Shown here: positions 1 to 9,517 of the stretch, piece after piece
Numbering within the stretch: position 1 is the stretch's first letter
Layout of the letters: every line of letters starts with the position of its first letter
Assembly: GCA_029781135.1 (NCBI GenBank)
Contig: JAKOXH010000021.1
Location: 1-64,000, forward strand
Direction of reading: 5' to 3'
Source of the DNA: Planctomycetota bacterium
Lineage (GTDB): Bacteria > Planctomycetota > Planctomycetia > Pirellulales > Lacipirellulaceae
DNA length: 64,000 bases
The notes under the pieces: model-generated
The model's database searches: none
Seen by the model: only the letters and a program-made list of their open reading frames with translations
Told to the model about the DNA's origin: nothing
Position numbers and translations under genes: made by a program

Positions 1-2
1 TC

Positions 3-461
3 GCCGCCGGACGCGGACCACGCCCCGATGTCGATGAGTTCCGCCCGCTGGTGGCGGCCGCCACGCGACTGGTGCCGCTCACGCAACTGGCGGCCGACGC
101 CGGTTATGACTCCGAAGGGAACCACACGTTTGCCCGCGAGGAGCAGGGCATCCGCACGATCATTCCTGCCAAGCACGGCCGGCCCACCGACAAGCTACCG
201 ACTGGCCATTACCGCCGACTGATGAAGGTCCGCTTCGACCGCACTGCCTACCGCCGCCGTTCGCAAGTGGAAACCGTGATCTCGATGATCAAACGCCGCC
301 AAGGTGCCCACGTCAGCGGTCGCTCCTACCATAGCCAATGCCGCGAACTCCGCTTACTCGTCCTCACCCACAACATCATGATTCTTGTCATCGTCGAGGT
401 TTTCTACACAGCCCATCTCGAATGTTTTCTTCCAATTCTTCAACCGTTGTGCCCTGGCTAA
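3..461 (+). CDS. DDE transposase, 5' part outside window
   Basis: This is the C-terminal part of an IS4/IS5-type transposase that cuts and joins element ends through a DDE active site. The frame is open to the window edge, so its beginning lies upstream. ADAGYDSEGN carries a candidate second catalytic Asp, and RRRSQVETVISMIKRR carries the Glu with the Y-R-E-like spacing typical of these enzymes. The last ~30 residues (after THNIMILV) are hydrophobic and may be read-through past the usual end. No terminal inverted repeat could be assigned from this side alone. The family is fairly sure; the exact IS group is not. Confidence 0.75.
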   Translation, partial: AAGRGPRPDVDEFRPLVAAATRLVPLTQLAADAGYDSEGNHTFAREEQGIRTIIPAKHGRPTDKLPTGHYRRLMKVRFDRTAYRRRSQVETVISMIKRRQGAHVSGRSYHSQCRELRLLVLTHNIMILVIVEVFYTAHLECFLPILQPLCPG

Positions 462-570
462 ATACACCTGGCACTCCCTTCAAGCGGCCCACGTACCAGC
501 CCTCGTCCTGCCAATACTCAAGCACAAATGTCTGCGACATGGACACACCTAATTTGTTATTTTCAACGAT

Positions 571-1197
571 TTACTTCGGTCGCCGCAGCGCAGCCACACT
601 TTCCATCGCCAACAACCGCCGCTTCATTCTTAGCCCGTCGGGCGCCGAGTAACCGCCCAAGCCGCCGCCCGCTCCCAGCACGCGATGGCACGGCACAATC
701 AGCGGGTACCTATTCTTGGCCATGACACTCCCAACCGCCCGGGCCGCTCCCGGTGAACCGCATGCGGCCGCCAACTCTCCGTAGGAGTTTGTCTTCCCCC
801 ACGTGATTCTCCGACAACGCGCGACGACACGCTTGGCGAAAGGTGTCAAGTGCCCGAGCGACAGCGGTACCGCCGAAAAATCAACCGGCTCGCCCAGGGC
901 AAATCGCTGTAATAAGTCGATGGTTCCGGTCAACCACGCCGGCAGTTCATCGGCTTGACGTTCCGCATCGACGCGGCAGAATGCCTGTGCCGCACCGAGT
1001 GATTCGGCCAGCGCCAACTCCGCCGATCGCCGTGAGGCGTGACCAAATGTGTTCCCCTGTACTACGTCGTCGTGCCAGGCGATCGCCATCCAACCTAGTT
1101 CGGTCAAAAACGACGCGATGCACGTTCGATTGGCGGCCGTCGCCATGTTCGGCATCAAGGCTAAGGACGCACCATTCCGGTCAATATTTGCGAGCAC
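571..1197 (-). CDS. ogt: Methylated-DNA--protein-cysteine S-methyltransferase (Ogt/Ada-C type)
   Basis: This suicide repair protein moves the alkyl group from O6-alkylguanine in DNA to its own cysteine. The active-site motif IVPCHRV places the acceptor Cys at about residue 170, followed by the G-rich GAGGGLGGY segment and LRMKRRLL helix of the family. The DNA-binding region around residues 115-160 (FAKRVVARCRRITWGKTNSYGELA, read in pieces) is also typical. I chose the GTG start at 1197 because AGGAGG lies 7 bases upstream; ATG codons at 1155 and 1146 lack a ribosome site. The N-terminal ~100 residues are the variable ribonuclease-like domain. The gene stands alone. Confidence 0.88.
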   Translation of the reverse strand: MLANIDRNGASLALMPNMATAANRTCIASFLTELGWMAIAWHDDVVQGNTFGHASRRSAELALAESLGAAQAFCRVDAERQADELPAWLTGTIDLLQRFALGEPVDFSAVPLSLGHLTPFAKRVVARCRRITWGKTNSYGELAAACGSPGAARAVGSVMAKNRYPLIVPCHRVLGAGGGLGGYSAPDGLRMKRRLLAMESVAALRRPK

Positions 1198-1345
1198 GGT
1201 TTACCCTCCTGAAACAATCCGTAGCCAACGAGCCAATGCTTTGACAGCGCCGATGCCCTCATTTTATACTTGCAGGGAAGGGCGTCGAGGGTCGAGCGCC
1301 ATTTGATCCAGCACGCAATCAATTCCTCGAGAATTAACGCACTCC

Positions 1346-2089
1346 ATGAGTTCCTATCACGCCCTGGCTGATGACTATTACATCAGCATGAACCTGACGA
1401 CTGAGATGGAGCTTACGGGCAGCCGTGAGACGATTCTGCATTATTTCGAGCAGATGCAGAAGAAGTTTCCGGAAATGCGGAATTTTTATGCCCGCGACAA
1501 AGGCGATTTCGTACTTGAGGCGGATAAAGAGGGCGGCAGCTACCGCTGGTGCGCGATCGAAGCGCGTCGCATCTGCTCAGGTTACGTAAACCCCGAATCT
1601 TTCGAAACTGCCATCGCTCAACATCGACACGTGCTGGAACTCGCCCCCTACAACCTCTCGCTCAGCCGGCTCGATTGCGAAGCACTTGACTTGATGATGG
1701 GCTTTGACTTCACGTATCGCGGCAATCAGAACCAACTGATCGCCGAAGCGCTCGGTGTTTGCCCGGCTTTCGAGCGGCTCGCCAATATGCCGGGCACATC
1801 GTTTATCAGCAACGAACCGGCGCTCACTTTCGCGCTCGATGATGAGTGCCGCACGCAGTGCCGCGTGAATGTTGAAACGCGCACCAACGCCTACCAAATT
1901 CGCACCGGCGAATTTCAGGAAGAACAGGTCAGCGTGTACGTCACCGCGCGGCAGTATGGCAGCCTGGCTCAGGATACAACCTACCTCGAAGTCATCGAGC
2001 GTTTAGCGCGAGTTTGCCAGGAAGTGGTCGATGGCTATGTGGTCGACGGCGTGCTTCATCCGTTGGCGCGAGCCATCGCTCTCGAATAA
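1346..2089 (+). CDS. Conserved hypothetical protein
   Basis: I do not recognise this 247-residue protein. It has no signal peptide or membrane segment and looks cytosolic and globular. Residues 12-60 begin with ISMNLTTEMELTGSRETILH, where the phrase 'fall into strands plus a helix' suits an alpha/beta fold. It carries scattered Cys residues (WCAIEARRIC, GVCP, DECRTQC) but no clear metal motif. No Shine-Dalgarno sequence is evident before the ATG. It is flanked by the divergent alkyltransferase gene and by a repeat-rich gap. Codon use is like its neighbours, so it is probably real. Confidence 0.6.
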   Translation: MSSYHALADDYYISMNLTTEMELTGSRETILHYFEQMQKKFPEMRNFYARDKGDFVLEADKEGGSYRWCAIEARRICSGYVNPESFETAIAQHRHVLELAPYNLSLSRLDCEALDLMMGFDFTYRGNQNQLIAEALGVCPAFERLANMPGTSFISNEPALTFALDDECRTQCRVNVETRTNAYQIRTGEFQEEQVSVYVTARQYGSLAQDTTYLEVIERLARVCQEVVDGYVVDGVLHPLARAIALE

Positions 2090-2177
2090 CTCAGGTTCGC
2101 CGCTATTGTCGTGGCTGAAGTGCTGCTTAGGGATGACGCAAGAATATCTTCCGCACTTCTTACGCCGTAGGCGTTTC

Positions 2178-2360
2178 ACTCCACAGCCCAGCGTCGCTCC
2201 GAGTCTTCGAGGAGCGCACGCTGGGACATAGTTTCAAAGACCTTGCTTACGCTGAAAGCGTTACATAACGGTAAAACCCCGTTGGGGTTTGTGGGGTGTT
2301 GGTAACCGCTACCCAGCGTGCGCCCTGTGCCAAGCTCCGGGCGACGCTGGGCTGTGGAGT
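2178..2360. repeat. Intergenic inverted repeat in a 444-base gene-free gap (2090-2533)
   Basis: A perfect 20-base inverted repeat pairs 2178-2197 (ACTCCACAGCCCAGCGTCGC) with 2341-2360. Inside are shorter palindromes (for example CTTCGAGGAG and CCCCGTTGGGG). The arrangement looks like a folded, non-coding mobile or REP-type unit. I see no gene in 2090-2533. Confidence 0.6.
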
Positions 2361-2533
2361 TGAACACCTGCGGTGTAAACCGGGGCTAGATCCAAAAAAC
2401 CGAAGTTGATTTTGAGCTATTCCTGAGTAGCTGTAGCTGAAGTCGTAAAACTTCAGTCGCGTTGCTCAGACTCTCGAATTTCTACGACAGTCGAATTGCG
2501 GGCCCCGACGCTTCACCAGCATCAACATACAGC

Positions 2534-3943
2534 TTATTCAGCCTTCTTCTCGCCAGCGCCCGGCTGCTGCTTCGCTGCCTCTTTTTGTGCCGCTTCCTCG
2601 GCTGCCTTTTGTTCGGCCGCGGCGGCCTCGTGCTTTTTCCGCGTTTCCTCGGCCTTCGCCAACGTCTCGCTAGCGAGGTCTTTGCCCGCGAGCAGGGCTT
2701 CAATCTCCTTCGTCAGCATCTTGCCCAATTGGCCATTGAAGCCCACGTGTACGACCTGCACTTTGCCGTCTTTGCCGATGAGCAGCGTCTGCGGAATGCC
2801 TTCCACCTTGTACGCTTGGCCAATTTCATTCTTCGCATCGAGCACCACCGGCACTTCGAGCTTGGCAGTGGCAAGAAATTCTTTGATGGCTGCGGCCTCT
2901 TCGCCGGCATTCACGGCATAAAACACCAGCCCCTTGTCGGCAAACTTCTTGGCGGCCTCATCGACTTGCGGCATGGCCTGCACGCAGGGCCCACACCAAG
3001 TCGCCCAGAAGTCGAGCAGAATGACGTTCTTGCCCAAATTCGCCTTCAAATCGATGGGCTTGCCGTCCACATCGGTCGTTTCGAACGATGGCGCTGGCTT
3101 GCCGAGCAATTCATGCGGCGGCTCTTCCGGCATATCAAACAAGGTGTCCGACTTCTGTGCGCCTGGTGGGGCCACAAACGTGAAATCGGCATCCGTGAAT
3201 TTCGGCGCGACATTCCAATCGGTGAGCGCGACCACGTAATTCAGCTTCATATTGCCCGTCTTACCGCCCATGTTGGCAAGTTGCTTAATCAAGTCTGGCT
3301 GAATTTTGTGCGGCACGGGCCGCTTGCCGGCCTCCACCCAAATATCCCAATCGAAATCTTCCTGAACGAAACGGCAATGGTGGCATTCGACATCGCCCAC
3401 CTTCTCCTTTCCTAAATACTTGGAATCCGTAACGCCTGCCATCAGCGACTTGAAGAAATCATCGGGATTCGTGGGAATCACGACGTCGGCCATCCCCAGC
3501 ATCGTCAGCGAAATCGGCATGCCAATATCGGTCACGCCTGTGAAATCGGCCGGCGCTTCTTTCTGTATAAACCGCTTCATCATCGGCAAGTAGTGCGTCA
3601 GTTGCTTGCCATCGCTCACCACGGTGAGCCCCATCACACCTTCCTCGACAACCAGCGCAATCCGGTTGGGTCGCTGCAGCCGCACCGTCATTTTCGTGAC
3701 GGCGCGATTGTCTTTTTGGGCTTGTTCACCCGTGAGTTCCAAAACCGATTCCACTTTGCAGGAGAACGCGGGCAGCTTGCCGAGATAATCGGCCATTTGC
3801 CGCAACACGTCCTCGGGCTTTACGGCAGCCTCTTTGGCAACAGAGCGTGATTCAACCAGAGGCTTTGTTTGGCCATATGCGTGCCAAGCGACACTCACGT
3901 TCGCAACCAAAACAATCGACAGAAGAACGCACGGTTTTCGCAT
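2534..3943 (-). CDS. Secreted DUF2092 + TlpA-like thioredoxin fusion
   Basis: The protein joins an N-terminal DUF2092/LolA-like beta domain (about residues 35-265) to a C-terminal TlpA/AhpC-type thioredoxin domain with WCGPC at about 316-320 and the cis-Pro motif VEGIPQTLLIG. A signal peptide (MRKPCVLLSIVLVANVSVAW) puts it outside the cytosol, where it probably acts as a thiol-disulfide reductase, perhaps on a lipoprotein or envelope substrate. The C-terminus is Lys/Ala/Glu rich. The ATG at 3943 has AAGGA 8 bases upstream, so I prefer it over the TTG at 3967. It lies 20 bases after the response-regulator gene and is probably cotranscribed. The target is unknown. Confidence 0.82.
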   Translation of the reverse strand: MRKPCVLLSIVLVANVSVAWHAYGQTKPLVESRSVAKEAAVKPEDVLRQMADYLGKLPAFSCKVESVLELTGEQAQKDNRAVTKMTVRLQRPNRIALVVEEGVMGLTVVSDGKQLTHYLPMMKRFIQKEAPADFTGVTDIGMPISLTMLGMADVVIPTNPDDFFKSLMAGVTDSKYLGKEKVGDVECHHCRFVQEDFDWDIWVEAGKRPVPHKIQPDLIKQLANMGGKTGNMKLNYVVALTDWNVAPKFTDADFTFVAPPGAQKSDTLFDMPEEPPHELLGKPAPSFETTDVDGKPIDLKANLGKNVILLDFWATWCGPCVQAMPQVDEAAKKFADKGLVFYAVNAGEEAAAIKEFLATAKLEVPVVLDAKNEIGQAYKVEGIPQTLLIGKDGKVQVVHVGFNGQLGKMLTKEIEALLAGKDLASETLAKAEETRKKHEAAAAEQKAAEEAAQKEAAKQQPGAGEKKAE

Positions 3944-3963
3944 GGCGATATCCTTTGCTGAGC

Positions 3964-4350
3964 TCAACCAATCAGCCGTTGTACACTTTCGATCAGCCGA
4001 TCCATCGGGAACGGCTTGCGGATGTAATCATCGACGCCCAGCATCTCGGCATACGCTTTATGCCGGGTGCCTTCGTTGGCGGTAATCATGATGACCCGCA
4101 TCGGCGTTTCGCGCGTGCGACGCATTTTCTCTAAAACCAAAAAGCCGCTCCGTTTGGGCATCATCATGTCCAAGATGACAAGGTCGGGGTTTTCGCGCTC
4201 GGAAAGCGCGAGCCCCTGGTTGCCGTCGCGCGCGATCAGTACCGTGTAACCATTTGCTTCCAACGCCAGCCGCAACGACTCGACAATCTCGGCATCGTCG
4301 TCGACGAGCAAAATCCGTTTATTCGATTTTGAACTACTTTCTTTTGCCAT
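3964..4350 (-). CDS. Single-domain response regulator (CheY-like)
   Basis: This 128-residue receiver domain has the acidic pair D17/D18 in ILLVDDD, phospho-acceptor D61 in LVILDMMMP, the conserved Thr in MITANE and the Lys of IRKPF. No output domain follows, so it must act through a partner protein. No kinase is encoded nearby. The ATG at 4350 has AGGA 4-7 bases before it and is preferred to a TTG at 4362. The downstream gene on the same strand is the DUF2092-thioredoxin gene, which suggests joint expression but not a proven link. Confidence 0.88.
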   Translation of the reverse strand: MAKESSSKSNKRILLVDDDAEIVESLRLALEANGYTVLIARDGNQGLALSERENPDLVILDMMMPKRSGFLVLEKMRRTRETPMRVIMITANEGTRHKAYAEMLGVDDYIRKPFPMDRLIESVQRLIG

Positions 4351-4637
4351 TTTTCCTAGCAATTGATCGATTCCAAGTGTTCACCACAATGACGCGGCAA
4401 ACCAAACTTCACAAAATGTACGAGCCAATAACCAAACTATTCGGCAAACCCACAGGAGCCATTTCCCGCTGCCGCCGCGCGGCGTTTGATCAAGCAGACT
4501 AACCGCGGCAACGCCACCCTTGTATAATGCCTCGCTTGGTGAGTTCACCCAGCAAAAATCGCGAAACTTTTTCGTTTGGCGAGCCCTTTATCGTTACCGA
4601 TCAGCACGAGATTTGCAACCGCAGCGCATTTATGACC

Positions 4638-4792
4638 AGGACCTTTCACTTATTGAACCTGGGAAGACTTGCGGGAGGGGTCTCCGACCCCGATGGGACG
4701 TCGCACTTCAAACCGTTCTCGAAGTTCGCGCGAAATCGGCGTCGGAGACGCCGCCCACACAGATTGGCCAATTTGAAAAAGTGAAAGGTCCT
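4638..4792. mobile_element. MITE-like 155-bp insertion with terminal inverted repeats and target duplication
   Basis: AGGACCTTTCACTT at 4638-4651 is repeated in inverse at 4779-4792; with two mismatches the match runs to 20 bases. The element is bracketed by GCATTTATGACC (4626-4637) and GCATTTATGTCC (4793-4804), as expected for a target duplication. An internal inverted pair (GTCTCCGAC near 4681 and GTCGGAGAC near 4741) is of a repeat type also present near 30.83-30.90 kb. It codes for no protein. The right-hand duplication contains the start codon of the next gene. Confidence 0.65.
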
Positions 4793-4798
4793 GCATTT

Positions 4799-5920
4799 AT
4801 GTCCACCACCACGACTGAGACGGCCGCGAAACCTGCTGCACCGCGTATGCCAATCGTTCCGGCCCCGGCTTTGCCCTATCGTCCGCGCGATCCGAAGCGT
4901 TTTCGCCCGGGAATTGCCCTGGTTGGCTGCGGCGGCATTTCGAAGTGGCATTTGCGCGCGTACCAGAAAGCCGGTTACCGGGTGGTCGCCCTGTGCGATA
5001 TGATGCTCGCGCGGGCGCAAGAACGCCGAGATGAGTTCTTCCCGAAAGCCTACGCGACCGATAGCTTTCAAGACGTCCTGTCGCGCGATGACGTGGCAGT
5101 GGTCGATATCACCACACACCCGCCCGAGCGTCCACCGCTCGTCGAGGCTGCGCTCCGTGCTCATAAGCACGTGCTCAGTCAGAAGCCGTTCGTTCTCGAT
5201 CTCGGAGTTGGCCAACGCCTTGCCGACCTGGCCGAAGAAATGGGAGTTCGCCTGGCCGTGAATCAAAACGCCCGCTGGGCGCCTCATTTCAGTTACATTC
5301 GTGAAGCCGTTCGCGCTGGGTTACTGGGTTCCATCGACGCCCTGCACTGCGATGTCCATTGGGACCACAGTTGGGTAAAGGGTACGCCGTTCGAATCCGT
5401 GCGGCATCTCATCCTGTACGACTTCGGGATTCATTGGTTTGACTTTGTGAGTACGATCATGCGGGAGGCAATGCCGCGACGAATCTATGCCTCGATGGCC
5501 CGCACTTCCACCCAGGCAATTCAACCGGCACTCTTGGCTCAAACCATCATTGAATATGAGTCGACGCAAGTGACGTTAATTTTCGATGGCGCTACGCGCT
5601 TCGATCACATGGATCGCACATTCCTCGTCGGCAGCGAAGGCGCGATTCGCAGCGTCGGCCCCAGCACCGAGCACCAGCGCGTGGAGCTCACGACCGCTGC
5701 CGGCATCGCCCGGCCACGCCTCAAGGGCGCATGGTTCCCCGATGGTTTTCACGGCACCATGGCGGAACTCCTTTCGGCCATCGCCGAAAACCGTGAGCCT
5801 AGCCACAGTGCCCGCAATAACCTGGCCAGCCTCGCGCTGTGCTATGCCGCTGTCGCGAGCGCCGAACGGGGCGAGGCCATTAAACCCGGCACCGTCCGGC
5901 AATTGCCTGCCGATTTTTGA
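4799..5920 (+). CDS. Gfo/Idh/MocA family NAD(P)-dependent oxidoreductase
   Basis: This 373-residue enzyme should oxidise or reduce a sugar, inositol or related polyol with NAD(P). The Rossmann motif VGCGGISKWH starts near residue 42, and the usual EKP catalytic motif appears as QKP in LSQKPFVLD. The C-terminal beta-sheet domain contains HCDVHWDHSW and the metal- or substrate-side LYDFGIHWFD. I used the ATG at 4799, which lies in the right-hand target duplication of the MITE-like element; the frame stays open upstream through that element, which is not coding. No ribosome site is clear. The substrate cannot be read from the sequence. Confidence 0.85.
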   Translation: MSTTTTETAAKPAAPRMPIVPAPALPYRPRDPKRFRPGIALVGCGGISKWHLRAYQKAGYRVVALCDMMLARAQERRDEFFPKAYATDSFQDVLSRDDVAVVDITTHPPERPPLVEAALRAHKHVLSQKPFVLDLGVGQRLADLAEEMGVRLAVNQNARWAPHFSYIREAVRAGLLGSIDALHCDVHWDHSWVKGTPFESVRHLILYDFGIHWFDFVSTIMREAMPRRIYASMARTSTQAIQPALLAQTIIEYESTQVTLIFDGATRFDHMDRTFLVGSEGAIRSVGPSTEHQRVELTTAAGIARPRLKGAWFPDGFHGTMAELLSAIAENREPSHSARNNLASLALCYAAVASAERGEAIKPGTVRQLPADF

Positions 5921-5972
5921 CGGCCTTTTTGGGCAACTGTTGCTGACGGCATCAAGAATGGAACGTCCCGGA

Positions 5973-6129
5973 TCGTTTAACCAGGAGCCAACGGCGACGG
6001 AATAGGACCTTTTGCCGCGCCGGCTCGGCCTTATACCGCGCGCGGTGCCTGAATCGTTTAACCCGGAGCCAACGGCGACGGCGTGGTGAAAAAAAATGCT
6101 TCCGTCGCCGTTGGCTCCGGGTTAAACGA
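5973..6129. repeat. Repeat family with one perfect 28-bp hairpin
   Basis: Three copies of a unit containing AGCCAACGGCGACGG lie here: 5973-6000 and 6054-6081 direct, and 6102-6129 inverted. The last two form a perfect 28-bp stem with a 20-base A-rich loop. It sits between the convergent ends of the oxidoreductase and the ABC permease gene and may act as a terminator for both. Confidence 0.7.
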
Positions 6130-6195
6130 AAACGTCTTGATCTTGACCGCGAGCGGAATAAACACGCCGCAGGTCACTAGCAGTGCAGCTATCAA

Positions 6196-8424
6196 TTACA
6201 CAGAATTGACAGAATTGACAGTCGTTCTTTCCTGCGTGGCCCAGACCAACAAGGCGACGCCAGCTGCTACTCCCACCGCCCCCGCTGCATGCCATGAAAG
6301 GGGCAGATGGGCTATGTCCTCAACATCCAGTTTGCTACCGATGAGCGCTTCGCGGTGGTAACTCATCGTGAGCAGCAGGCAATTGTGGATGGCATGCAGC
6401 AGCATTCCGGGAAAAATGCTCCCCGAACGCAGTCGCACGAATCCCAACGCCAACCCCATGAACATGCTCGGCAGGAGCCTGCCCGAGGAAAGTACCTCGT
6501 GAAACACGCCGAAGAGGATCGCGGAAATGATCACGGTCCACAAGCCGCTAACCCGCGAGCGAAGCGCGCCGAACATGAACCCGCGGAAGCATAGTTCCTC
6601 ACAGGCCGCTGGGACTAGACCCAACGTCACCAGAATGACGGCGAGCGACACCGTTTTGAACTGGTTGAGAATTGCTTCTGCCGCGGCGATCCGGCCGCCT
6701 CCCAACCAAGATAAGCCAAGCCGTTCGCTCAACAAGAAAATCTCATGCGCCGTCGGCCAGAGCGAAACTCCCAACACCGCTGCCGCCAACAGTGCGGCCC
6801 ACCTTGGCCGACATGCCCCCAACCCGGTCGACCAGCTCACTCGACCAATAGCGGCAATCCCCACGGGTATTCCCGCAAACACTGCGATCGTGATGATCGC
6901 ACACACTTGCAGCCGCGACTGCATCGACAATTCGGGCGATCGCGCCAGGTCGTTTGCCAAAACGAAGTACGTGGGGAACATGAGCGCCAGGCCAAACATC
7001 GCTGCCGCCAAACTGGCTGATGGCTGCGGTTCCTCGGGCCGCCGCACCAGGTCCGCCCAGGTCGCCTGGCTGCCGTATAAAATCGCGTCGGTGCCAAAAA
7101 TTCGGGCGGCAACGGCAATCGCGGCCGCAATGTAAAAAATCGTGGAACAAATCGCGGCAATCGCCAACCCCGTCTGTACGGTTCCTTCCAACAAATCGCG
7201 CGCGAGCATCACGATATTCACGAGCGGCGTCACGGCCATCCAGCCCGCGAATTCCAAACTGGGGATCAAACACAAAATGCCCGGCACCAAACATAGCAAC
7301 ATGAGTGGAATGATGTACGCCTGCGCTTCCTTGAAACTCCGCGCACAGCTCGTCAGCGCGAGTAGGATCGCCGAGAAGAACGCCGCGAAAAGCGCTAGCA
7401 GAAGAAGCACTTTAATAACCACGCCCCACGACATTCCCGGACCAAACAGGCCAGCCGCCAAGCCGCTACTGTGCGCCGTAATGGTCATTCCGATCAAGTT
7501 GACGACCGCGGTCAACAACGCGACGGTGAGCACCGCGCTGTATTTGGCTAGCAGCAGCCCAAGGCGCGGCACCGGCGCGGCGATCAGCGTTTCCAACGTG
7601 CCGCGTTCACGCTCACCCGCCGTCAGATCAATCGCCGGATACACGGCGCCCGTGACCGTCATCAAGACGAGGATTAACGGAATGAGGGCCGCCAACGAAA
7701 AATTCGGGGCCCCAGCATAACCGACCGGATGCCGCTCCGTGGCCGCGGGCAGCGCGACCACGACTCCCATTCGCTTCAGTTCCGCATCCAAGCCGACTTT
7801 ATTAAAGGCCTGCAATCGCGACTCGACAAAATGCAACGCCGCCTCACTCGGCGCCGAACCAGCTCGGTAGATCAACTCCCAAACAAGCGGTGTTTGCAGT
7901 CCTTTCTCATCTTCCTTTCGTCGATCACGGCGATGCACAACGGCCACGTGCAGCGACGAGTCGGCTACAAAACGCTGCAGGTCTTCATCCGGATAAGCGA
8001 CAATGGTTACGTCCGGCTCGATTTTTCCTACGTCGCCGCCAAGCAACTTCTTAGCCGCCGCGGCGGCGGCATTGGGCTCGGGCCCCGACTTGACGCTATC
8101 CAGCGATTTCTCCTGTTCCGACATACTCGCTTCACCGGCATGCATCTGCCGCGCGAGCATTTGCTGGTCAATTTCGGAACCGACACCAATCACGTAAACC
8201 GGTTCCTGGTTGCTTGCCAGCGACGTAAATAAGAATCGCTGAAACGCCACGGCCAAGAGTGGATAGATCAAGAGCGGCATTACCACGAGCGTAATGATCG
8301 TTCGGCGGTCGCGCAAAATCTCGCGCAGCTCTTTAAGAACCAGCCGGCCCAATCGCCCTATTTGCCGTTCGCGCACCGGCCGGCCCGGCACTCGCTCGAT
8401 CGATTGATTGGCATCGTCGCTCAT
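6196..8424 (-). CDS. ABC-2 type exporter permease fused to CPBP-family intramembrane protease
   Basis: Residues 1-~470 form an ABC-2/NatB-like permease: an N-terminal transmembrane anchor (TIITLVVMPLLIYPLLAVAF), a large extracytoplasmic loop to about residue 230, then a block of membrane segments. Residues ~480-742 are a CPBP (Abi/CAAX protease-like) domain with EELCFRGF at about 609, FGVFHE and HAIHN as likely metal and catalytic motifs. The partner ATPase ends one base upstream (8426), so the two are cotranscribed. The role may be export of a peptide, lipid or sodium ion, with processing by the protease domain; the substrate is unknown. Confidence 0.85.
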   Translation of the reverse strand: MSDDANQSIERVPGRPVRERQIGRLGRLVLKELREILRDRRTIITLVVMPLLIYPLLAVAFQRFLFTSLASNQEPVYVIGVGSEIDQQMLARQMHAGEASMSEQEKSLDSVKSGPEPNAAAAAAKKLLGGDVGKIEPDVTIVAYPDEDLQRFVADSSLHVAVVHRRDRRKEDEKGLQTPLVWELIYRAGSAPSEAALHFVESRLQAFNKVGLDAELKRMGVVVALPAATERHPVGYAGAPNFSLAALIPLILVLMTVTGAVYPAIDLTAGERERGTLETLIAAPVPRLGLLLAKYSAVLTVALLTAVVNLIGMTITAHSSGLAAGLFGPGMSWGVVIKVLLLLALFAAFFSAILLALTSCARSFKEAQAYIIPLMLLCLVPGILCLIPSLEFAGWMAVTPLVNIVMLARDLLEGTVQTGLAIAAICSTIFYIAAAIAVAARIFGTDAILYGSQATWADLVRRPEEPQPSASLAAAMFGLALMFPTYFVLANDLARSPELSMQSRLQVCAIITIAVFAGIPVGIAAIGRVSWSTGLGACRPRWAALLAAAVLGVSLWPTAHEIFLLSERLGLSWLGGGRIAAAEAILNQFKTVSLAVILVTLGLVPAACEELCFRGFMFGALRSRVSGLWTVIISAILFGVFHEVLSSGRLLPSMFMGLALGFVRLRSGSIFPGMLLHAIHNCLLLTMSYHREALIGSKLDVEDIAHLPLSWHAAGAVGVAAGVALLVWATQERTTVNSVNSV

Positions 8425-8425
8425 A

Positions 8426-9169
8426 TTATCCCGCTGCGTGGACCGGCTGAAAAAAACTGCGAAACATGTCCACTAACGTCTGGCAACCGGTCTTGGTACG
8501 TAACTCGTCGAGCGTACCTTCCAACCGCAACTGGCCTTGATGCAACAAGCCAAATCGATCGCACAGCCGCTCGGCCTCGTCCAACCGGTGCGTACTGACG
8601 ATCACCACTTTCCCCTCGTCGCGCAGGCGGCGCACGTAATCGATGACCACCTGGCTTCCCAATACGTCCAGCCCCCGCGTCGGTTCATCGAGCAGCACGA
8701 CCGGCGGCATATGAATGAGCGCCCGGGCCAACGTCACCCGCTGCTTTTGCCCAGTGCTCAACAGCGAGCAACGCCGCGACAAGAGCGGCGTGAGATCAAA
8801 TAAGTCGGCCAGCATCCGCAAATTGTCTTGCGCTTCGCGCAACGGCACACCGTACAGATCGGCAAAAAACAGCAGCATTTCGCGCACCGTGAGCCAGTGA
8901 TAAACGCCGTCGTTTGCCGATACCAGCCCCACGTGCGACTTCACATCATCGGGCGATTCGCTGGTGCGATAACCCGCCACCTCGGCATATCCACTTTCCG
9001 GTCGCAACAAGCCGACGATCATCCGGATCGTCGTCGTTTTGCCGGCCCCATTCGGCCCCAACAGCCCGTACACCTCGCCGCCTTGTACCACGAACGACAG
9101 ACGATCCACGGCCAAGATCTGGCTGCTGCCGACGCGAAATCGCTTGGTCAATTCGTGAACGGTAATCAT
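8426..9169 (-). CDS. ABC transporter ATP-binding protein (NatA-like)
   Basis: This 247-residue ATPase powers the adjacent permease. It has Walker [10 protein letters not shown] at about 38-46, the signature region [15 protein letters not shown], Walker [13 protein letters not shown] and the switch His in STHRL. I chose the ATG at 9169 because the upstream alternative (9199) is TTG and the ABC fold begins directly after [10 protein letters not shown]. Its stop is followed after one base by the permease start, which makes a two-gene operon. The 348 bases between this gene and the divergent esterase hold a palindromic repeat around 9290-9335. Confidence 0.9.
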   Translation of the reverse strand: MITVHELTKRFRVGSSQILAVDRLSFVVQGGEVYGLLGPNGAGKTTTIRMIVGLLRPESGYAEVAGYRTSESPDDVKSHVGLVSANDGVYHWLTVREMLLFFADLYGVPLREAQDNLRMLADLFDLTPLLSRRCSLLSTGQKQRVTLARALIHMPPVVLLDEPTRGLDVLGSQVVIDYVRRLRDEGKVVIVSTHRLDEAERLCDRFGLLHQGQLRLEGTLDELRTKTGCQTLVDMFRSFFQPVHAAG

Positions 9170-9517
9170 AAGGTTTTGCTGGCGAGTTCGCGTCAGCAAG
9201 TGGGTACCAACCAGGGCCGATCAGTTTTCCACATGGAGCCCGAAGTGTGGCATGTTCTCGCGCAGCGTGAGCAGCAAATCGCGCGAGAAACATGGCCACG
9301 TCGGAGTACCTCCGAGGCCATGCCACCCCTGCCGCGAGCATCACACTCGTTGCCCCCCGCTTTCGAACACACTATCTTGAGCCTATCTGTCGCCCCGTCA
9401 CTCGTCCACGTGACGGCGGCAATTATCCGCGATTTCCGCTGCAAAATAGACCAGACCTCATCAAAAAAGGCGCAACGATGACATCAATTCTCGCCGCACT
9501 CGGGGGAAATCCTTCTC

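Noticed and set aside
2462..3415. Frame antisense to the DUF2092-thioredoxin gene
   Set aside because: The minus-strand frame has a signal peptide, ribosome site and WCGPC motif; the plus-strand frame has nothing recognisable.
4520..4798. Upstream extension of the oxidoreductase frame
   Set aside because: It runs through a MITE-like element and its flanks; the protein becomes family-like only after the ATG at 4799.
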